Shown piece after piece: positions 30,775-39,840 of a stretch of 51,248 nucleotides of DNA; within the stretch, counting starts at the first letter, position 1; each line of letters begins with the position of its first letter. The notes beneath the pieces are model-generated. The model was not told the origin of the DNA. It worked only from the letters and a program-made list of their open reading frames with translations, and made no database searches. Source of the stretch: an uncultured Massilia sp. (GTDB taxonomy: Bacteria > Pseudomonadota > Gammaproteobacteria > Burkholderiales > Burkholderiaceae); the NCBI GenBank assembly GCA_946886065.1, contig CAMPHU010000005.1, forward strand, positions 1 to 51,248, read 5' to 3'. A program made the translations under genes and the position numbers.

Positions 30775-31779
30775 ATGTTTCGCAAAACCTTTATCCGTTC
30801 GCTGGCAGTCCTGACGCTGCTGGCCCAGGCCCCAGTCTTTGCGGCCGACGTCACCCTGCTCAACGTATCCTACGATCCGACGCGCGAGCTGTATCAGGAT
30901 TTCGACAGCGCCTTCGCCAGGCACTGGAAGGCCAAGACCGGCGACAACGTGACGGTCAAGCAGTCGCATGGCGGCTCGGGCAAGCAAGCGCGTGCCGTGA
31001 TCGACGGCTTGTCGGCCGACGTCGTCACCCTGGCCTTGGCCTATGACATCGATGCTATCAGCGAACGTGGGCTGGTCGCGCCCGGTTGGGAAAAGCGCCT
31101 GGCCTACCGCAGCGCGCCCTATACCTCGACCATCGTGTTCCTGGTCCGTAAGGGCAACCCGAAACAGATCCGCGACTGGGGCGACCTGGTCAAGCCGGGC
31201 GTGTCCGTGATCACGCCGAACCCGAAGACCTCGGGCGGCGCACGCTGGAACCACCTGGCTGCCTATGGCTACGCGCTGCGCCAGCCGGGCGCCTCGCCGC
31301 AAACCGCGCGCGACTACCTGGCCAAGCTGTACAAGAACGTGCCGGTGCTCGACTCGGGCGCCCGCGGCGCCACCACCACCTTCGTCGAGCGCGGCATCGG
31401 CGACGTGCTGCTGGCCTGGGAAAACGAAGCCTTGCTGGCCCTGCGCGAGCTGGGCCCGGACAAGTTCGAGATCGTCGCGCCGTCGATCAGCATCCTGGCC
31501 GAGCCGCCGGTGGCCGTGGTCGACAAGAACGTCGACAGGAAAGGCACGCGCAAGGTGGCCCAGGCTTACCTGGAATACCTGTACAGCGTCGAAGGCCAGG
31601 AAATCATCGCCAAGAACTATTACCGTCCGGCGGTGGACCGCTACGCCAGGAAGTACGCGACCCAGTTTCCGAACATCAAGCTGTTCCCGATCAGCGAACT
31701 GGGCGGCTGGACGCAGGCGCAGAAGGCCCACTTCGCCGATGGCGGGGTGTTCGATCAGATCTATCAGCCGGGTAAATAA
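30775..31779 (+). CDS. sbp: Sulfate ABC transporter substrate-binding protein
   Basis: A 334-residue periplasmic protein with a signal peptide cleaved near Ala23 (PVFAADV). The mature start ([20 protein letters not shown]), [34 protein letters not shown] and [20 protein letters not shown] are hallmarks of Sbp/CysP. It binds sulfate or thiosulfate for the CysTWA permease. No permease genes follow, so it is an orphan or its partners are elsewhere. It starts at 30775 after a weak ribosome site. The downstream 240 bp hold a GGCTTCTT hairpin (31887-31914) and no gene. Confidence 0.92.
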   Translation: MFRKTFIRSLAVLTLLAQAPVFAADVTLLNVSYDPTRELYQDFDSAFARHWKAKTGDNVTVKQSHGGSGKQARAVIDGLSADVVTLALAYDIDAISERGLVAPGWEKRLAYRSAPYTSTIVFLVRKGNPKQIRDWGDLVKPGVSVITPNPKTSGGARWNHLAAYGYALRQPGASPQTARDYLAKLYKNVPVLDSGARGATTTFVERGIGDVLLAWENEALLALRELGPDKFEIVAPSISILAEPPVAVVDKNVDRKGTRKVAQAYLEYLYSVEGQEIIAKNYYRPAVDRYARKYATQFPNIKLFPISELGGWTQAQKAHFADGGVFDQIYQPGK

Positions 31780-32019
31780 TGGCGTGAACCACGTGGCGGC
31801 GGGGGCAGCTTCCGTTCCGCCCTGCCGCCCGGCGGCCGTGTTCCCCTGCTCCTCCTTCTCTACCTTGCCTGTCGCATCCGCTCGCGGGCTTCTTCGTCCG
31901 TCCAAAAAGAAGCCTTGAAATCCCCCCATCGGCCACGACGTGATTAGTTCGTCAATGCGTGGCCTGCCCGTTTCTCCCCGGCAGTCCTTCCGCACTACCG
32001 CCAAGGAAAGGAACTCGTC

Positions 32020-33042
32020 ATGTCAGTCAAACTCCGCAAGCTCAACGAACAGGTCATGGTCATCACCGGCGCCACCAGCGGCATCGGCCTGACCACGGCA
32101 CGCATGGCTGCCGACCAGGGCGCCAAACTGGTGCTGGCCGCGCGCGCCGCCGAGGCCCTCGACGAACTGGCGAGCGAATTGCGCGTGCGCGGCGTCGAGG
32201 TCGCCACGGTCGCCGCCGACGTCGGCAACCCGGCGGACGTCGAGCGCATCGGCCAGGCCGCGATGGAACGCTTCGGCCGCATCGACACCTGGGTCAACAA
32301 TGCCGGCATCTCGGTCTTCGGCCGCCTGGAGGACGTCGCGCCCGAAGACCACCATCGCCTGTTCCAGACCAACTTCTGGGGCGTGGTCAACGGTTCGCTG
32401 GAAGCGGTCAAGCGCATGAAGACGCGCGGCGGCGGCGCCATCATCAATGTAGGCAGCGAAGTGTCCGACCGCGCCATCCCGCTTCAGGGCATGTACTCGG
32501 CCTCGAAGCACGCCGTCAAGGCCTTCACGGATTCGCTGAGGATGGAACTGGAAAAGGAAGATGCGCCGCTGTCGGTCACCCTGGTCAAGCCGGCGGCGAT
32601 CGACACCATGTTCGTGAAGCATGCGAAGAACTACCTGGACAAGGAACCGGCCCTGCCGCCGCCGATCTACGCGCCGGAAGTGGTGGCCGAAGCCATCCTG
32701 CACGCCGCCCAGGCGCCCAAGCGGGACGTGTTCGCGGGGAGCGCCTCGAAGCTGATCTCGGCCGGCTCGCGCGCCATGCCGCGCCTGTTCGACCGCTACA
32801 TGCGGGCGACCATGTTCCGCCAGCAGAAATCCGACATCGCCACCCAGCCGGGCCGCCGCGACGCGCTGCACGGCCCGAATCCGGCGCATGAACTGCGCCA
32901 GCGCCAGGGCATGCCGGGCCACATCCACGAGCGCAGCCTGTACACCAAGGCCAGCCTGCGCGCGACGCCCCTGCTCACCGCCCTGCTGGGCGGCGGAGCC
33001 TTATTTGCGGCCTGGACCCTGTCCAGGCGGTTTGCTCGATAG
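32020..33042 (+). CDS. Short-chain dehydrogenase/reductase with C-terminal extension
   Basis: A 340-residue SDR. The NAD(P) loop is TGATSGIG (about 17-24), NNAG follows at 93-96, and the catalytic triad is Ser146, Tyr159 and Lys163 (YSASK). Classical SDRs end near residue 250-270. Here about 70 more residues follow (RRDALHGPNPAHELRQRQGM), closing with a hydrophobic helix (TPLLTALLGGGALFAAWTLS) that may anchor it in the membrane. AAGGAA precedes the ATG. Its last 42 bases overlap the convergent gene at 33001-33438. The substrate is unknown. Confidence 0.88.
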   Translation: MSVKLRKLNEQVMVITGATSGIGLTTARMAADQGAKLVLAARAAEALDELASELRVRGVEVATVAADVGNPADVERIGQAAMERFGRIDTWVNNAGISVFGRLEDVAPEDHHRLFQTNFWGVVNGSLEAVKRMKTRGGGAIINVGSEVSDRAIPLQGMYSASKHAVKAFTDSLRMELEKEDAPLSVTLVKPAAIDTMFVKHAKNYLDKEPALPPPIYAPEVVAEAILHAAQAPKRDVFAGSASKLISAGSRAMPRLFDRYMRATMFRQQKSDIATQPGRRDALHGPNPAHELRQRQGMPGHIHERSLYTKASLRATPLLTALLGGGALFAAWTLSRRFAR

Positions 33043-33438
33043 GAAGTCGGTGTCCTCCTCGGTCAGCGGCAGATCGGGGATGGACTCGATATGGTCGGTG
33101 TCGATGTCGGCACCGTCCTTGACCACCGTGTCGCGGCCCGCCGCGGCGCGCTCGCCGGTGCCGCCCACGTCGCTGTCACCCGAGAAGTTGGCGTCGCCCA
33201 CGTCCGGGCCGGCGGTGTCGCCCGCATGGCTCATCTCCAGGTCCGAGGTGGTGCCTTCGTCGAAGTCCAGCATCTGCTCCGGGTCAAGGTTGCCGGCGAA
33301 GCCGGGGCCGCCCACCACGTCGCTGCCGGTGTCGGAAATATCGCTCGGTCCGAGCGCGTCGATGCCATGGCCCTTGCCGAGGCTGCGGTCCGGACGTTCC
33401 GGGAAGTTATCCGGATCAAGTGTGCTAGTTCCAGTCAT
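33001..33438 (-). CDS. Acidic, probably disordered hypothetical protein
   Basis: A 145-residue protein rich in Asp, Gly, Ser and Thr with almost no hydrophobic runs, for example GPSDISDTGSDVVGGPGFAG and IDTDHIESIPDLPLTEEDTD. It is likely disordered. GGAGG before the ATG at 33438 gives good support for translation. It has no signal peptide. It overlaps the 3' end of the SDR gene tail to tail. I do not recognise the family. Confidence 0.7.
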   Translation of the reverse strand: MTGTSTLDPDNFPERPDRSLGKGHGIDALGPSDISDTGSDVVGGPGFAGNLDPEQMLDFDEGTTSDLEMSHAGDTAGPDVGDANFSGDSDVGGTGERAAAGRDTVVKDGADIDTDHIESIPDLPLTEEDTDFLSSKPPGQGPGRK

Positions 33439-33531
33439 GATGCCTCCAGTAGATGATCGTTGAACCATGGAGACAGGGTACTGAAATTTGCCTTGCGGCG
33501 GCGCAGCGCACGCCGCGTGCAGGTGAGCAGT

Positions 33532-34506
33532 TCAGAACGAGCGCCGCATGCCGACGTTGACGGCCAGGCCGTTGCCCGTGGGTGCGCCGGCCGGCGCACC
33601 GTTCAGGTGCTGGATGCGCGAACAGGCGGCATAGAAATCCATGCGCCGCGACACCGCATAGCTGGCGCCGACGGCGATCTGGCGCGCGTCGCGGTTGGCC
33701 GGATCGCGGTCGTTCTTGCGGATGTAGGAAGCCAGCAAGGTGGTCGCATGGCCGAGCGGCACGGCCACGCCGGCCAGCACGTCGCGGCTGTTGGTCGAGG
33801 GCGTGGAGGCGATGCCGGCGCCATAGGGATTGTCGGGATTGAACAGCGGCGAGCTGCCCCAGCCGCGGCTGGCGCTGTAGGCCGCGTAGGCGGTGCCCCA
33901 GCCGAAGCGCATGTTGGCCGCGAGAATGGAATTCTTGGCCGCCATGCTGATGCCGACCTGGTCGTAGCGCGTCACCTTGGCGACGTTGCGGTTCTGGTGG
34001 GCGGCGCGGATGGTCAGCGGGCCGGCGCTGAAGCCGAGCGACATGCCCCAGGCGCGCCCGGACGGCGAGCCGTCGATGTCGCCCTTGTCCCAGGCGGCGC
34101 CGGTGGACAGGCCGGCGAAGCGCCCCTGGTAGTTCATGCTGTCGCCGGCGCGCGGGCCGCTGGGCAGGCTGGCTCCGGCCAGGCCGCCGTGGAAAGGATC
34201 GCCCACGTCATTGAGCGCCGTGTACTCGAGGCTGTACTGGCGGCCGACGGTCAGTGCGCCGCCCTTGCCGCCTTTGCGGCTTTTGGGCGCCTGGTCCCGT
34301 TCGGAAACGGTCTCGACGGTAAAGAGCGCGGGCGCATCCTGGGCCGCGCCCGCGGACGGTCGCGCGCCGTCGCGGCACTTGTCGGTGCAGACATATTCCT
34401 TGACTGCCGTGGCGCCCGCGCTCCCGGCCGGAGCGGCATGGTTCTGCGCCGCGGCGCATGCCGCACTCCCTCCGAGCACGGCACATGCGACGATTGACAT
34501 TCTCAT
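33532..34506 (-). CDS. Gram-negative porin, atypical N terminus
   Basis: A 324-residue protein with a signal peptide and the terminal Phe needed for Bam recognition (MRRSF). The body is that of a betaproteobacterial trimeric porin: LTVGRQYSLEYTALNDVGDP, NSILAANMRFGWGTAYAAYS, VGASYAVSRRMDFYAACSRI. The usual first strands (SVTLYGxxDxG) are missing; a Cys-containing, charged stretch (VKEYVCTDKCRDGARPSAGA and onward, about 36-80) takes their place. It is shorter than the usual 350-400. It may be a diverged or rearranged porin. It stands divergent from the amylase gene. Confidence 0.78.
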   Translation of the reverse strand: MRMSIVACAVLGGSAACAAAQNHAAPAGSAGATAVKEYVCTDKCRDGARPSAGAAQDAPALFTVETVSERDQAPKSRKGGKGGALTVGRQYSLEYTALNDVGDPFHGGLAGASLPSGPRAGDSMNYQGRFAGLSTGAAWDKGDIDGSPSGRAWGMSLGFSAGPLTIRAAHQNRNVAKVTRYDQVGISMAAKNSILAANMRFGWGTAYAAYSASRGWGSSPLFNPDNPYGAGIASTPSTNSRDVLAGVAVPLGHATTLLASYIRKNDRDPANRDARQIAVGASYAVSRRMDFYAACSRIQHLNGAPAGAPTGNGLAVNVGMRRSF

Positions 34507-34698
34507 GGCGTCATCCCTCTCTGACGCTACTTTCCGTCTGTTTGGCGAGCCGATCTGTCTAATACTTCACATAAAACTCAGATTACGCCTAAACGTGAGG
34601 AAGGGCTAGCCGCCGGGCCAAACTTTCAAGCTTCAATGTCGTTCGGCACCGTACAATGACCCCCGTCAACCCAACCGCATAAAGGACAAGGACCTCGC

Positions 34699-36030
34699 AT
34701 GAGACACGCCTCCCGCCCTCTTTCCCTGCTCGCCATCGCCTTGTGCGCGACGTTCGCGCCGCCGCAAGTTTCCGCTCAGCAAGCGAACAGCCCGGCAGTG
34801 GTCGACCATGTGGCGTGGTCGCGCAATGCCAACATCTACGAAGTCAACATCCGCCAGTACACCAAAGAGGGGACCTTCAACGCCTTCGCCGCCCACCTGC
34901 CGCGCCTGCGCAAGATGGGCATCGACATCCTGTGGCTGATGCCGGTGCATCCGATCGGCGAAAAGAACCGCAAGGGCCCGCTCGGCAGCTATTACGCGGT
35001 GCGCGACTACAAGGGCATCAATCCGGACTACGGCAGCATGGACGACTTCAAGCGCCTGGTGCAGCAGGCGCACGGGCTCGGCATGCGCGTGATCATCGAC
35101 TGGGTCGCCAACCACACCGCCTTCGACAACCCCTGGACCGTCGAGCATGCCGACTGGTACCTGAAGAACGAGAAAGGCGAGATCTATCCGGTCACCTATC
35201 TGGAAGGCGCCGAGCCGGAGTACTGGACCGACGTGACCGGCCTCGACTGGAAGCAGCCGGGCTTGTGGAAAGGCATGGCGGACGCCATGGCCTTCTGGGT
35301 GCGCGAAGCCGACATCGACGGCTTCCGCGCCGACGTCTCGGCCAAGGTGCCGCTGGCCTTCTGGGTGCAGGCGCGCGCCGAGCTGGAGAAGATCAAGCCG
35401 GTGTTCATGCTGGCCGAAGCCTGGCAGCCGGACCAGCACCAGGCCTTCGACATGACTTACGGCTGGGATACGCTGGGCATCTTCAAGGATATCGCCAAGG
35501 GCAAGGCCGATGCCCGGGCGCTGAAGGACTTCCTGGCCCAGCCGAAGGTGGCGTATCCGGAGTACGCCTACCGGATGCGTTTCACCACCAATCACGACGA
35601 GAACTCCTGGCATGGCAGCGACAAGGAACATTACGGGCCGGCCTTCAAGGCGATGGCGGTGCTGGCGGCGACCCTGCCCGGCATGCCGCTCATCTATGGC
35701 GGCCAGGAATCGGGCTTGAACAAGCGCCTCGAATTCTTCAAGAAGGATCCGATCGAGTGGAAGGATTATCCGTACGCGTCCTTCTATGCGGGACTACTCA
35801 AGCTCAAGCATGAAAACCGCGCGCTGTGGAACGGTCAGTATGGCGGCGCGGTGCAGGTGCTGGACACCGGGAACGACAAGGTGTTCGCGTTCCGGCGCGA
35901 GAAGGATGGCAATGCGGTGGGCGTGACCGTCAACCTCAGCGGAGTGAAGCAGCAGTACACGCAGCCGGGCAACGCGGCAAAGCGGACGCTCGCGGCCTGG
36001 GATTACCGGATCGAGGCCCCGAAGAAGTGA
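34699..36030 (+). CDS. Secreted alpha-amylase family glycosidase (GH13)
   Basis: A 443-residue protein with a signal peptide cleaved near Ala26. All GH13 regions are present: DWVANHT (region I), DGFRADVS with nucleophile Asp212 (region II), FMLAEAW with acid/base Glu240 (region III) and TTNHDENSW with Asp300 (region IV). A C-terminal beta domain (about 365-443) follows. It is a periplasmic or secreted enzyme acting on starch or maltodextrin. AAGGACAAGG precedes the ATG; TACAAT at 34652-34657 may be the -10. No maltodextrin transporter is nearby. Confidence 0.9.
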   Translation: MRHASRPLSLLAIALCATFAPPQVSAQQANSPAVVDHVAWSRNANIYEVNIRQYTKEGTFNAFAAHLPRLRKMGIDILWLMPVHPIGEKNRKGPLGSYYAVRDYKGINPDYGSMDDFKRLVQQAHGLGMRVIIDWVANHTAFDNPWTVEHADWYLKNEKGEIYPVTYLEGAEPEYWTDVTGLDWKQPGLWKGMADAMAFWVREADIDGFRADVSAKVPLAFWVQARAELEKIKPVFMLAEAWQPDQHQAFDMTYGWDTLGIFKDIAKGKADARALKDFLAQPKVAYPEYAYRMRFTTNHDENSWHGSDKEHYGPAFKAMAVLAATLPGMPLIYGGQESGLNKRLEFFKKDPIEWKDYPYASFYAGLLKLKHENRALWNGQYGGAVQVLDTGNDKVFAFRREKDGNAVGVTVNLSGVKQQYTQPGNAAKRTLAAWDYRIEAPKK

Positions 36031-36051
36031 TGCAGGCGCGGGCCGGCGAGC

Positions 36052-36783
36052 CTAGCGGCGCAACGCGCCGAAGGCGGCCGGCTCCCATTCGCGCAGCGCC
36101 AGCAGCAGGCCGGTCCCCTTCCTCTGCGCCAGCGGCGCCGCCAGGCTCTCCTCGTGCAGCTGGGCGAAGCGCGTCCTCAGCTGCCTCAGCTCGGCGCGCA
36201 GCTTGGCCTGGGCGCTCTCGGTCAGCATGCCATGCGCAAAGTCCAGCGATTCGCCGGCCTGGCCGAAGGCGCCATCGAGGAAGTCCGGCATCCCCTGCTC
36301 GCGGAAATAACGCCGGATCGGCCCATCGGGCAGCCAATCGAAATCGCGCGCCACGTTCAAGCGGATGCGATTCCCCGGCAGCAGCGTGATCAGCTGCAGC
36401 CGGTCCAGGCGCAGCAGGTGCTGCACGCACTCGGCCTCGCTCAGGCGGTACACGGCCTGCATCTCGGCCATGCTCCAGTGATTCAGCGCGCACACGGCCA
36501 CCAGCAGCAGCTTGGCCTCCGACACCATCTCGGTTTCCTGTTCCGCGCTCAGGGTGCGCAGGCGGCGCTGGCCATCCTGTGCTTCCTGCGCCAGCTCGGC
36601 CAGGGTAAAGCCGAGCAGGTTGCAGACCTCGACCACGCGGTCCAGGGTGAACTGCTCGGTCGCGAACAGGCGCTTGACGCTGGGCTCGGACAGGCCGAGC
36701 GAGCGGGCGACGTCGCGGTAGGTCATGCCCTGCAGCTTGAGCTGGCGCTTCAGGGTATGGATGAGGAGGCTGATTTCGGACAT
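36052..36783 (-). CDS. XRE-type helix-turn-helix regulator
   Basis: A 243-residue protein. The N-terminal 65 residues form a Cro/C1-type helix-turn-helix (LIHTLKRQLKLQGMTYRDVA, RSLGLSEPSVKRLFA). The rest is helical and lacks a recognised ligand domain. The ATG at 36783 is preferred; an upstream ATG at 36855 would add 24 residues. It is convergent with the amylase gene, 21 bp apart. Its target is unknown. Confidence 0.8.
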   Translation of the reverse strand: MSEISLLIHTLKRQLKLQGMTYRDVARSLGLSEPSVKRLFATEQFTLDRVVEVCNLLGFTLAELAQEAQDGQRRLRTLSAEQETEMVSEAKLLLVAVCALNHWSMAEMQAVYRLSEAECVQHLLRLDRLQLITLLPGNRIRLNVARDFDWLPDGPIRRYFREQGMPDFLDGAFGQAGESLDFAHGMLTESAQAKLRAELRQLRTRFAQLHEESLAAPLAQRKGTGLLLALREWEPAAFGALRR

Positions 36784-36864
36784 GGCGTCGGCCGCGGCGC
36801 CGGCGGCAGAGCAAAAGATGTCTTGATAATAACCGTTTAACTTGCGAATCGGCAACCTAGCCGA

Positions 36865-38562
36865 TCAGACGGGCACGGCAGCCAGCGCGACCGTGTTCTT
36901 GCCCGAGCGCTTGGCCCCGTACATGGCGTGGTCGGCGCGCGCCAGCCAGGCGTCCAGGTCGCGCGGATCGTCGGGCAGGTGCACGGCGATGCCGATGCTG
37001 GCGCCGACGTGCACGGTGGCCTTGCGCAGGTGGAAGCCTTCCCGCACCCGGTCCAGCAACTTGCGCGCGGTGTCTTCGGCATGGGCGGCGTCGGTCAGCA
37101 TCTCCAGCACCACCACGAATTCGTCGCCCGCCAGGCGCGCCACCGTGTCGGTCTTGCGTACGGCCTGGGCCAGGCGCGCGCCGAACTGGCGCAGCAGCGC
37201 GTCGCCTTCCTCATGGCCATACGTGTCGTTGACCGCCTTGAAGCCATCCATGTCGATGAAGAGCAGCGCCGCCGGACGGCCGACGCGCTGCGCCCGGCTC
37301 ATCGCTTCCGGCAGGGTGTCCAGCAGCGCGCGCCGGTTCGGCAGGCCGGTGAGCACGTCGCGCAGCAGCAGCGCCTGCAGCTCGGCGGTGCGTTCGGCGA
37401 CCGCGGCTTCCAGGCTTTCGTTCATGGCGAGCAGCGCGCGCCGGTTGTCGGCTTCGCTGCGCACCAGGTCGCGCAAGGTGCCGGAGAGCACCGTGGCTTC
37501 GTGGAAGCCGTCCACCAGCGGAATCGGCGGCGGCTCCATGCCCGCCGCGGCGGCTTCGGTCGCCGCTTCGATCGCCCCGCCCAGCTGGGCCATCGGGCGG
37601 CTCAGGCGGCGCGCCAGCAGGCCGGCCGCGAGCGCCAGCAGCAGGGCCAGCCCGGCGCTCCACATCAGCATGCGGCGCTGCAGCTGCTTGGCGCCTTCCA
37701 TGGCCTTGTCTTCGACCTGGCGCACCAGCACCACCCAGCGCAGCGAGGCGGGGTCCCTGGCCGCGCCGGTCTGGCTGTAGCCGGTGAGATAGCTGCGGCC
37801 GTCGGGCCACTCCTCGCGCAGCGCGCCGGTCCGCCCCCGGCGGGCGGCGTACAGGCTGGGGGTGTCGATCTTCTGCTCGACCATGTCCGGCGGGCCAAGC
37901 AGCACGGTGCCGTCGTCGCGCACCACGATGATCTCGGCGCCATAGGCGCGCAGGGCCGGCGTGAGCAGTTCGCGCGCGTGGCGGCGCGCCCATTCCCAGC
38001 TCAGGTGCATGCCGAGCACGCCCTGCAGCTTGCCGTCCATGCCGAACACGGGCGCGGACAGGTCGATGAAGCGCCACGGATCGGTCCCGCGCGGCAGCAG
38101 TCCGTCGAGCAGCTTGGCCGGATGATAATCGGTGGCGCGCACGCCGTGCAGGCCCGCCTGGAACCACGGCCGCCCGCCCACGTTCGCGCCTTCGAGCAAT
38201 GCCTTGGTGGACGTCGTCACGGTGCCATCGGTTGCGGCGATGCCGATCCAGGCGTAGTCGGGGAAGGTGCGCTGCAGGCTGTCCAGTACGCCGCGGGCCG
38301 AGGCCGGGTCATGCGCCTGTCTCACCGCGGGCAACGCGGCCAGCAGGCGGGCATCGCCGGCGGCCTGCTCGACGATGCGGTTGAGCGAGTCGCGCATCTG
38401 CCAAGACAATTGCTGCAGGCGCAGTTCGGCTTCCATGCCGGCATGGCGCACCGCGAAATGGTTGACCAGGGTAAGCTGCAGCGCGACCGTCAGGGCGACG
38501 GTGGTGCAGACTGCCAAGGTCATCAGGGTCGACAACCGCAACTTCTGGAACATGCCCTTCAT
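36865..38562 (-). CDS. Membrane diguanylate cyclase with dCache sensor
   Basis: A 565-residue protein. A first membrane helix (about 8-33) is followed by a periplasmic double-Cache sensor (about 40-285) and a second helix (about 300-317). A HAMP-like linker and coiled coil lead to a GGDEF domain (about 400-560). The active site reads AGDEF (478-482), a common active variant. An RxxD inhibitory site (RKTD, 469-472) lies five residues before it, so product inhibition by c-di-GMP is expected. The start at 38562 is the best guess among several ATGs. The signal it senses is unknown; many dCache domains bind amino acids or carboxylates. Confidence 0.87.
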   Translation of the reverse strand: MKGMFQKLRLSTLMTLAVCTTVALTVALQLTLVNHFAVRHAGMEAELRLQQLSWQMRDSLNRIVEQAAGDARLLAALPAVRQAHDPASARGVLDSLQRTFPDYAWIGIAATDGTVTTSTKALLEGANVGGRPWFQAGLHGVRATDYHPAKLLDGLLPRGTDPWRFIDLSAPVFGMDGKLQGVLGMHLSWEWARRHARELLTPALRAYGAEIIVVRDDGTVLLGPPDMVEQKIDTPSLYAARRGRTGALREEWPDGRSYLTGYSQTGAARDPASLRWVVLVRQVEDKAMEGAKQLQRRMLMWSAGLALLLALAAGLLARRLSRPMAQLGGAIEAATEAAAAGMEPPPIPLVDGFHEATVLSGTLRDLVRSEADNRRALLAMNESLEAAVAERTAELQALLLRDVLTGLPNRRALLDTLPEAMSRAQRVGRPAALLFIDMDGFKAVNDTYGHEEGDALLRQFGARLAQAVRKTDTVARLAGDEFVVVLEMLTDAAHAEDTARKLLDRVREGFHLRKATVHVGASIGIAVHLPDDPRDLDAWLARADHAMYGAKRSGKNTVALAAVPV

Positions 38563-38794
38563 GACCTGAATAGATACTGTGGAAGGGCTCGATGATACCT
38601 CTGTGCAATGACAAATGAACCATGCAAATAGGAATCTTTTGTTTCCAGATAGGCATTTTGGCGCAAATGCAACAGTCTCACCGATGCTCACCACGTGATG
38701 CCGGATGGCGACAATGATGGCCTTGTCGTGATCCTTATCCGAGAAAAAATAATGATACAGTCACAGCACGCATTATTAATTCTTTGAGAATAAT

Positions 38795-39748
38795 ATGACG
38801 AGCCATATGGATCGCTTCCAGGAGATGCAGATTTTCACGCGCATCGTCGAGCGGCGCAGCTTCAGTGCGGCGGCCGAGGACCTGCAACTGCCGCGCGCCA
38901 CGGTCACGAATGCCATCAAACGGCTGGAGCGGCGCCTGGGCGCCCGCCTGCTGGAGCGCACCACGCGGGTGGTCGCACCGACCCTGGACGGCCAGGCCTA
39001 TTACGAGCGCTGCGTGCGCCTGCTGGGCGACCTGGCGGAGATGGAAGGCGTGTTCTCGCGCACGGCCCCGGCCGGTTTGCTGCGGGTGAGCGTGCAATCG
39101 ACCCTGGCGCGCCATGTCGTGGCGCCCGCCCTGCCCGGCCTGCTGGCGCGTCATCCGGCGCTCGAGCTCCAGATCAGCGAAGGCGACCGCCTGGTCGACC
39201 TGGTGCGCGAGGGCATCGATTGCGTGCTGCGCGTGGGCAACCTGCAGGATTCTTCGATGGTCGCCCTGTCATTGGCCCAGCTGGAACAGGTAACCTGCGC
39301 CAGCCCGGACTATGTGGCGCGCTTCGGCCGGCCGCAACAGCTGGACGATCTCGACCGGCATGAGGCGGTCAACTTCGTGTCCTCGGCCACCGGCCGCCCC
39401 TACCCGCTGGAATTCATGCGCGATGGCGCGCTGAGCCAGCGCACCCTGCCGGGGCCGGTAACCGTCACGGGAGCCGACATGTACACCGCCTGCGCCATTG
39501 CCGGGATGGGTATCGTGCAAGTGCCGCGCTACCGCATCGAAGCGGAACTGCGTTCCGGCAGCCTCGAAGTGCTGCTGCCCGAGCTGCCGCCACCGACCCT
39601 GCCGGTGTCGGTGCTGTATCCGCAGAACCGGCAGTTGTCGCCGCGCGTGCGGGTCTTTGTCGAGTGGCTGAAGGGGGTGTTCGCCGGATTCGAGCCGGCG
39701 CAGGCGGCGCCCGCCCAGCGCCCGCGCAGGCGCCAGGATTTTCATTGA
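38795..39748 (+). CDS. LysR-type transcriptional regulator
   Basis: A 317-residue protein: N-terminal winged helix (MQIFTRIVERRSFSAAAEDL, PRATVTNAIKRLERRLGARL) and a substrate-binding domain (GLLRVSVQSTLARHVVAPAL to about residue 300). It belongs to the large 'one helix, AARhaR-like' LysR subgroup that often represses or activates a neighbouring gene. The start could also be ATG 38807. It is followed after 92 bp by an esterase gene on the same strand. An AT-rich inverted repeat (ATTATT/AATAAT, 38772-38794) overlaps the start region. Confidence 0.87.
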   Translation: MTSHMDRFQEMQIFTRIVERRSFSAAAEDLQLPRATVTNAIKRLERRLGARLLERTTRVVAPTLDGQAYYERCVRLLGDLAEMEGVFSRTAPAGLLRVSVQSTLARHVVAPALPGLLARHPALELQISEGDRLVDLVREGIDCVLRVGNLQDSSMVALSLAQLEQVTCASPDYVARFGRPQQLDDLDRHEAVNFVSSATGRPYPLEFMRDGALSQRTLPGPVTVTGADMYTACAIAGMGIVQVPRYRIEAELRSGSLEVLLPELPPPTLPVSVLYPQNRQLSPRVRVFVEWLKGVFAGFEPAQAAPAQRPRRRQDFH

Positions 39749-39840
39749 CGAGCCGGTAAGGCTTCCTTACGATCGAGATCGATCGACGCCGCGGGCGGCC
39801 AGCCCGCCCATCCCCACATCCCACGACAAGGAGACATTCG

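Noticed and set aside
33505..33525. GC-rich CGCAGCGCACG stretch between the porin and acidic-protein genes
   Set aside because: Only three of six bases of the left arm match; looks like background in GC-rich DNA.
34640..34655. CGTTCG-GCAC-CGTACA upstream of the amylase gene, similar to the shared palindrome
   Set aside because: Activator spacing would put the transcript start about 10 bases before the ATG, leaving no room for the ribosome site, and the site overlaps a better -10 (TACAAT).
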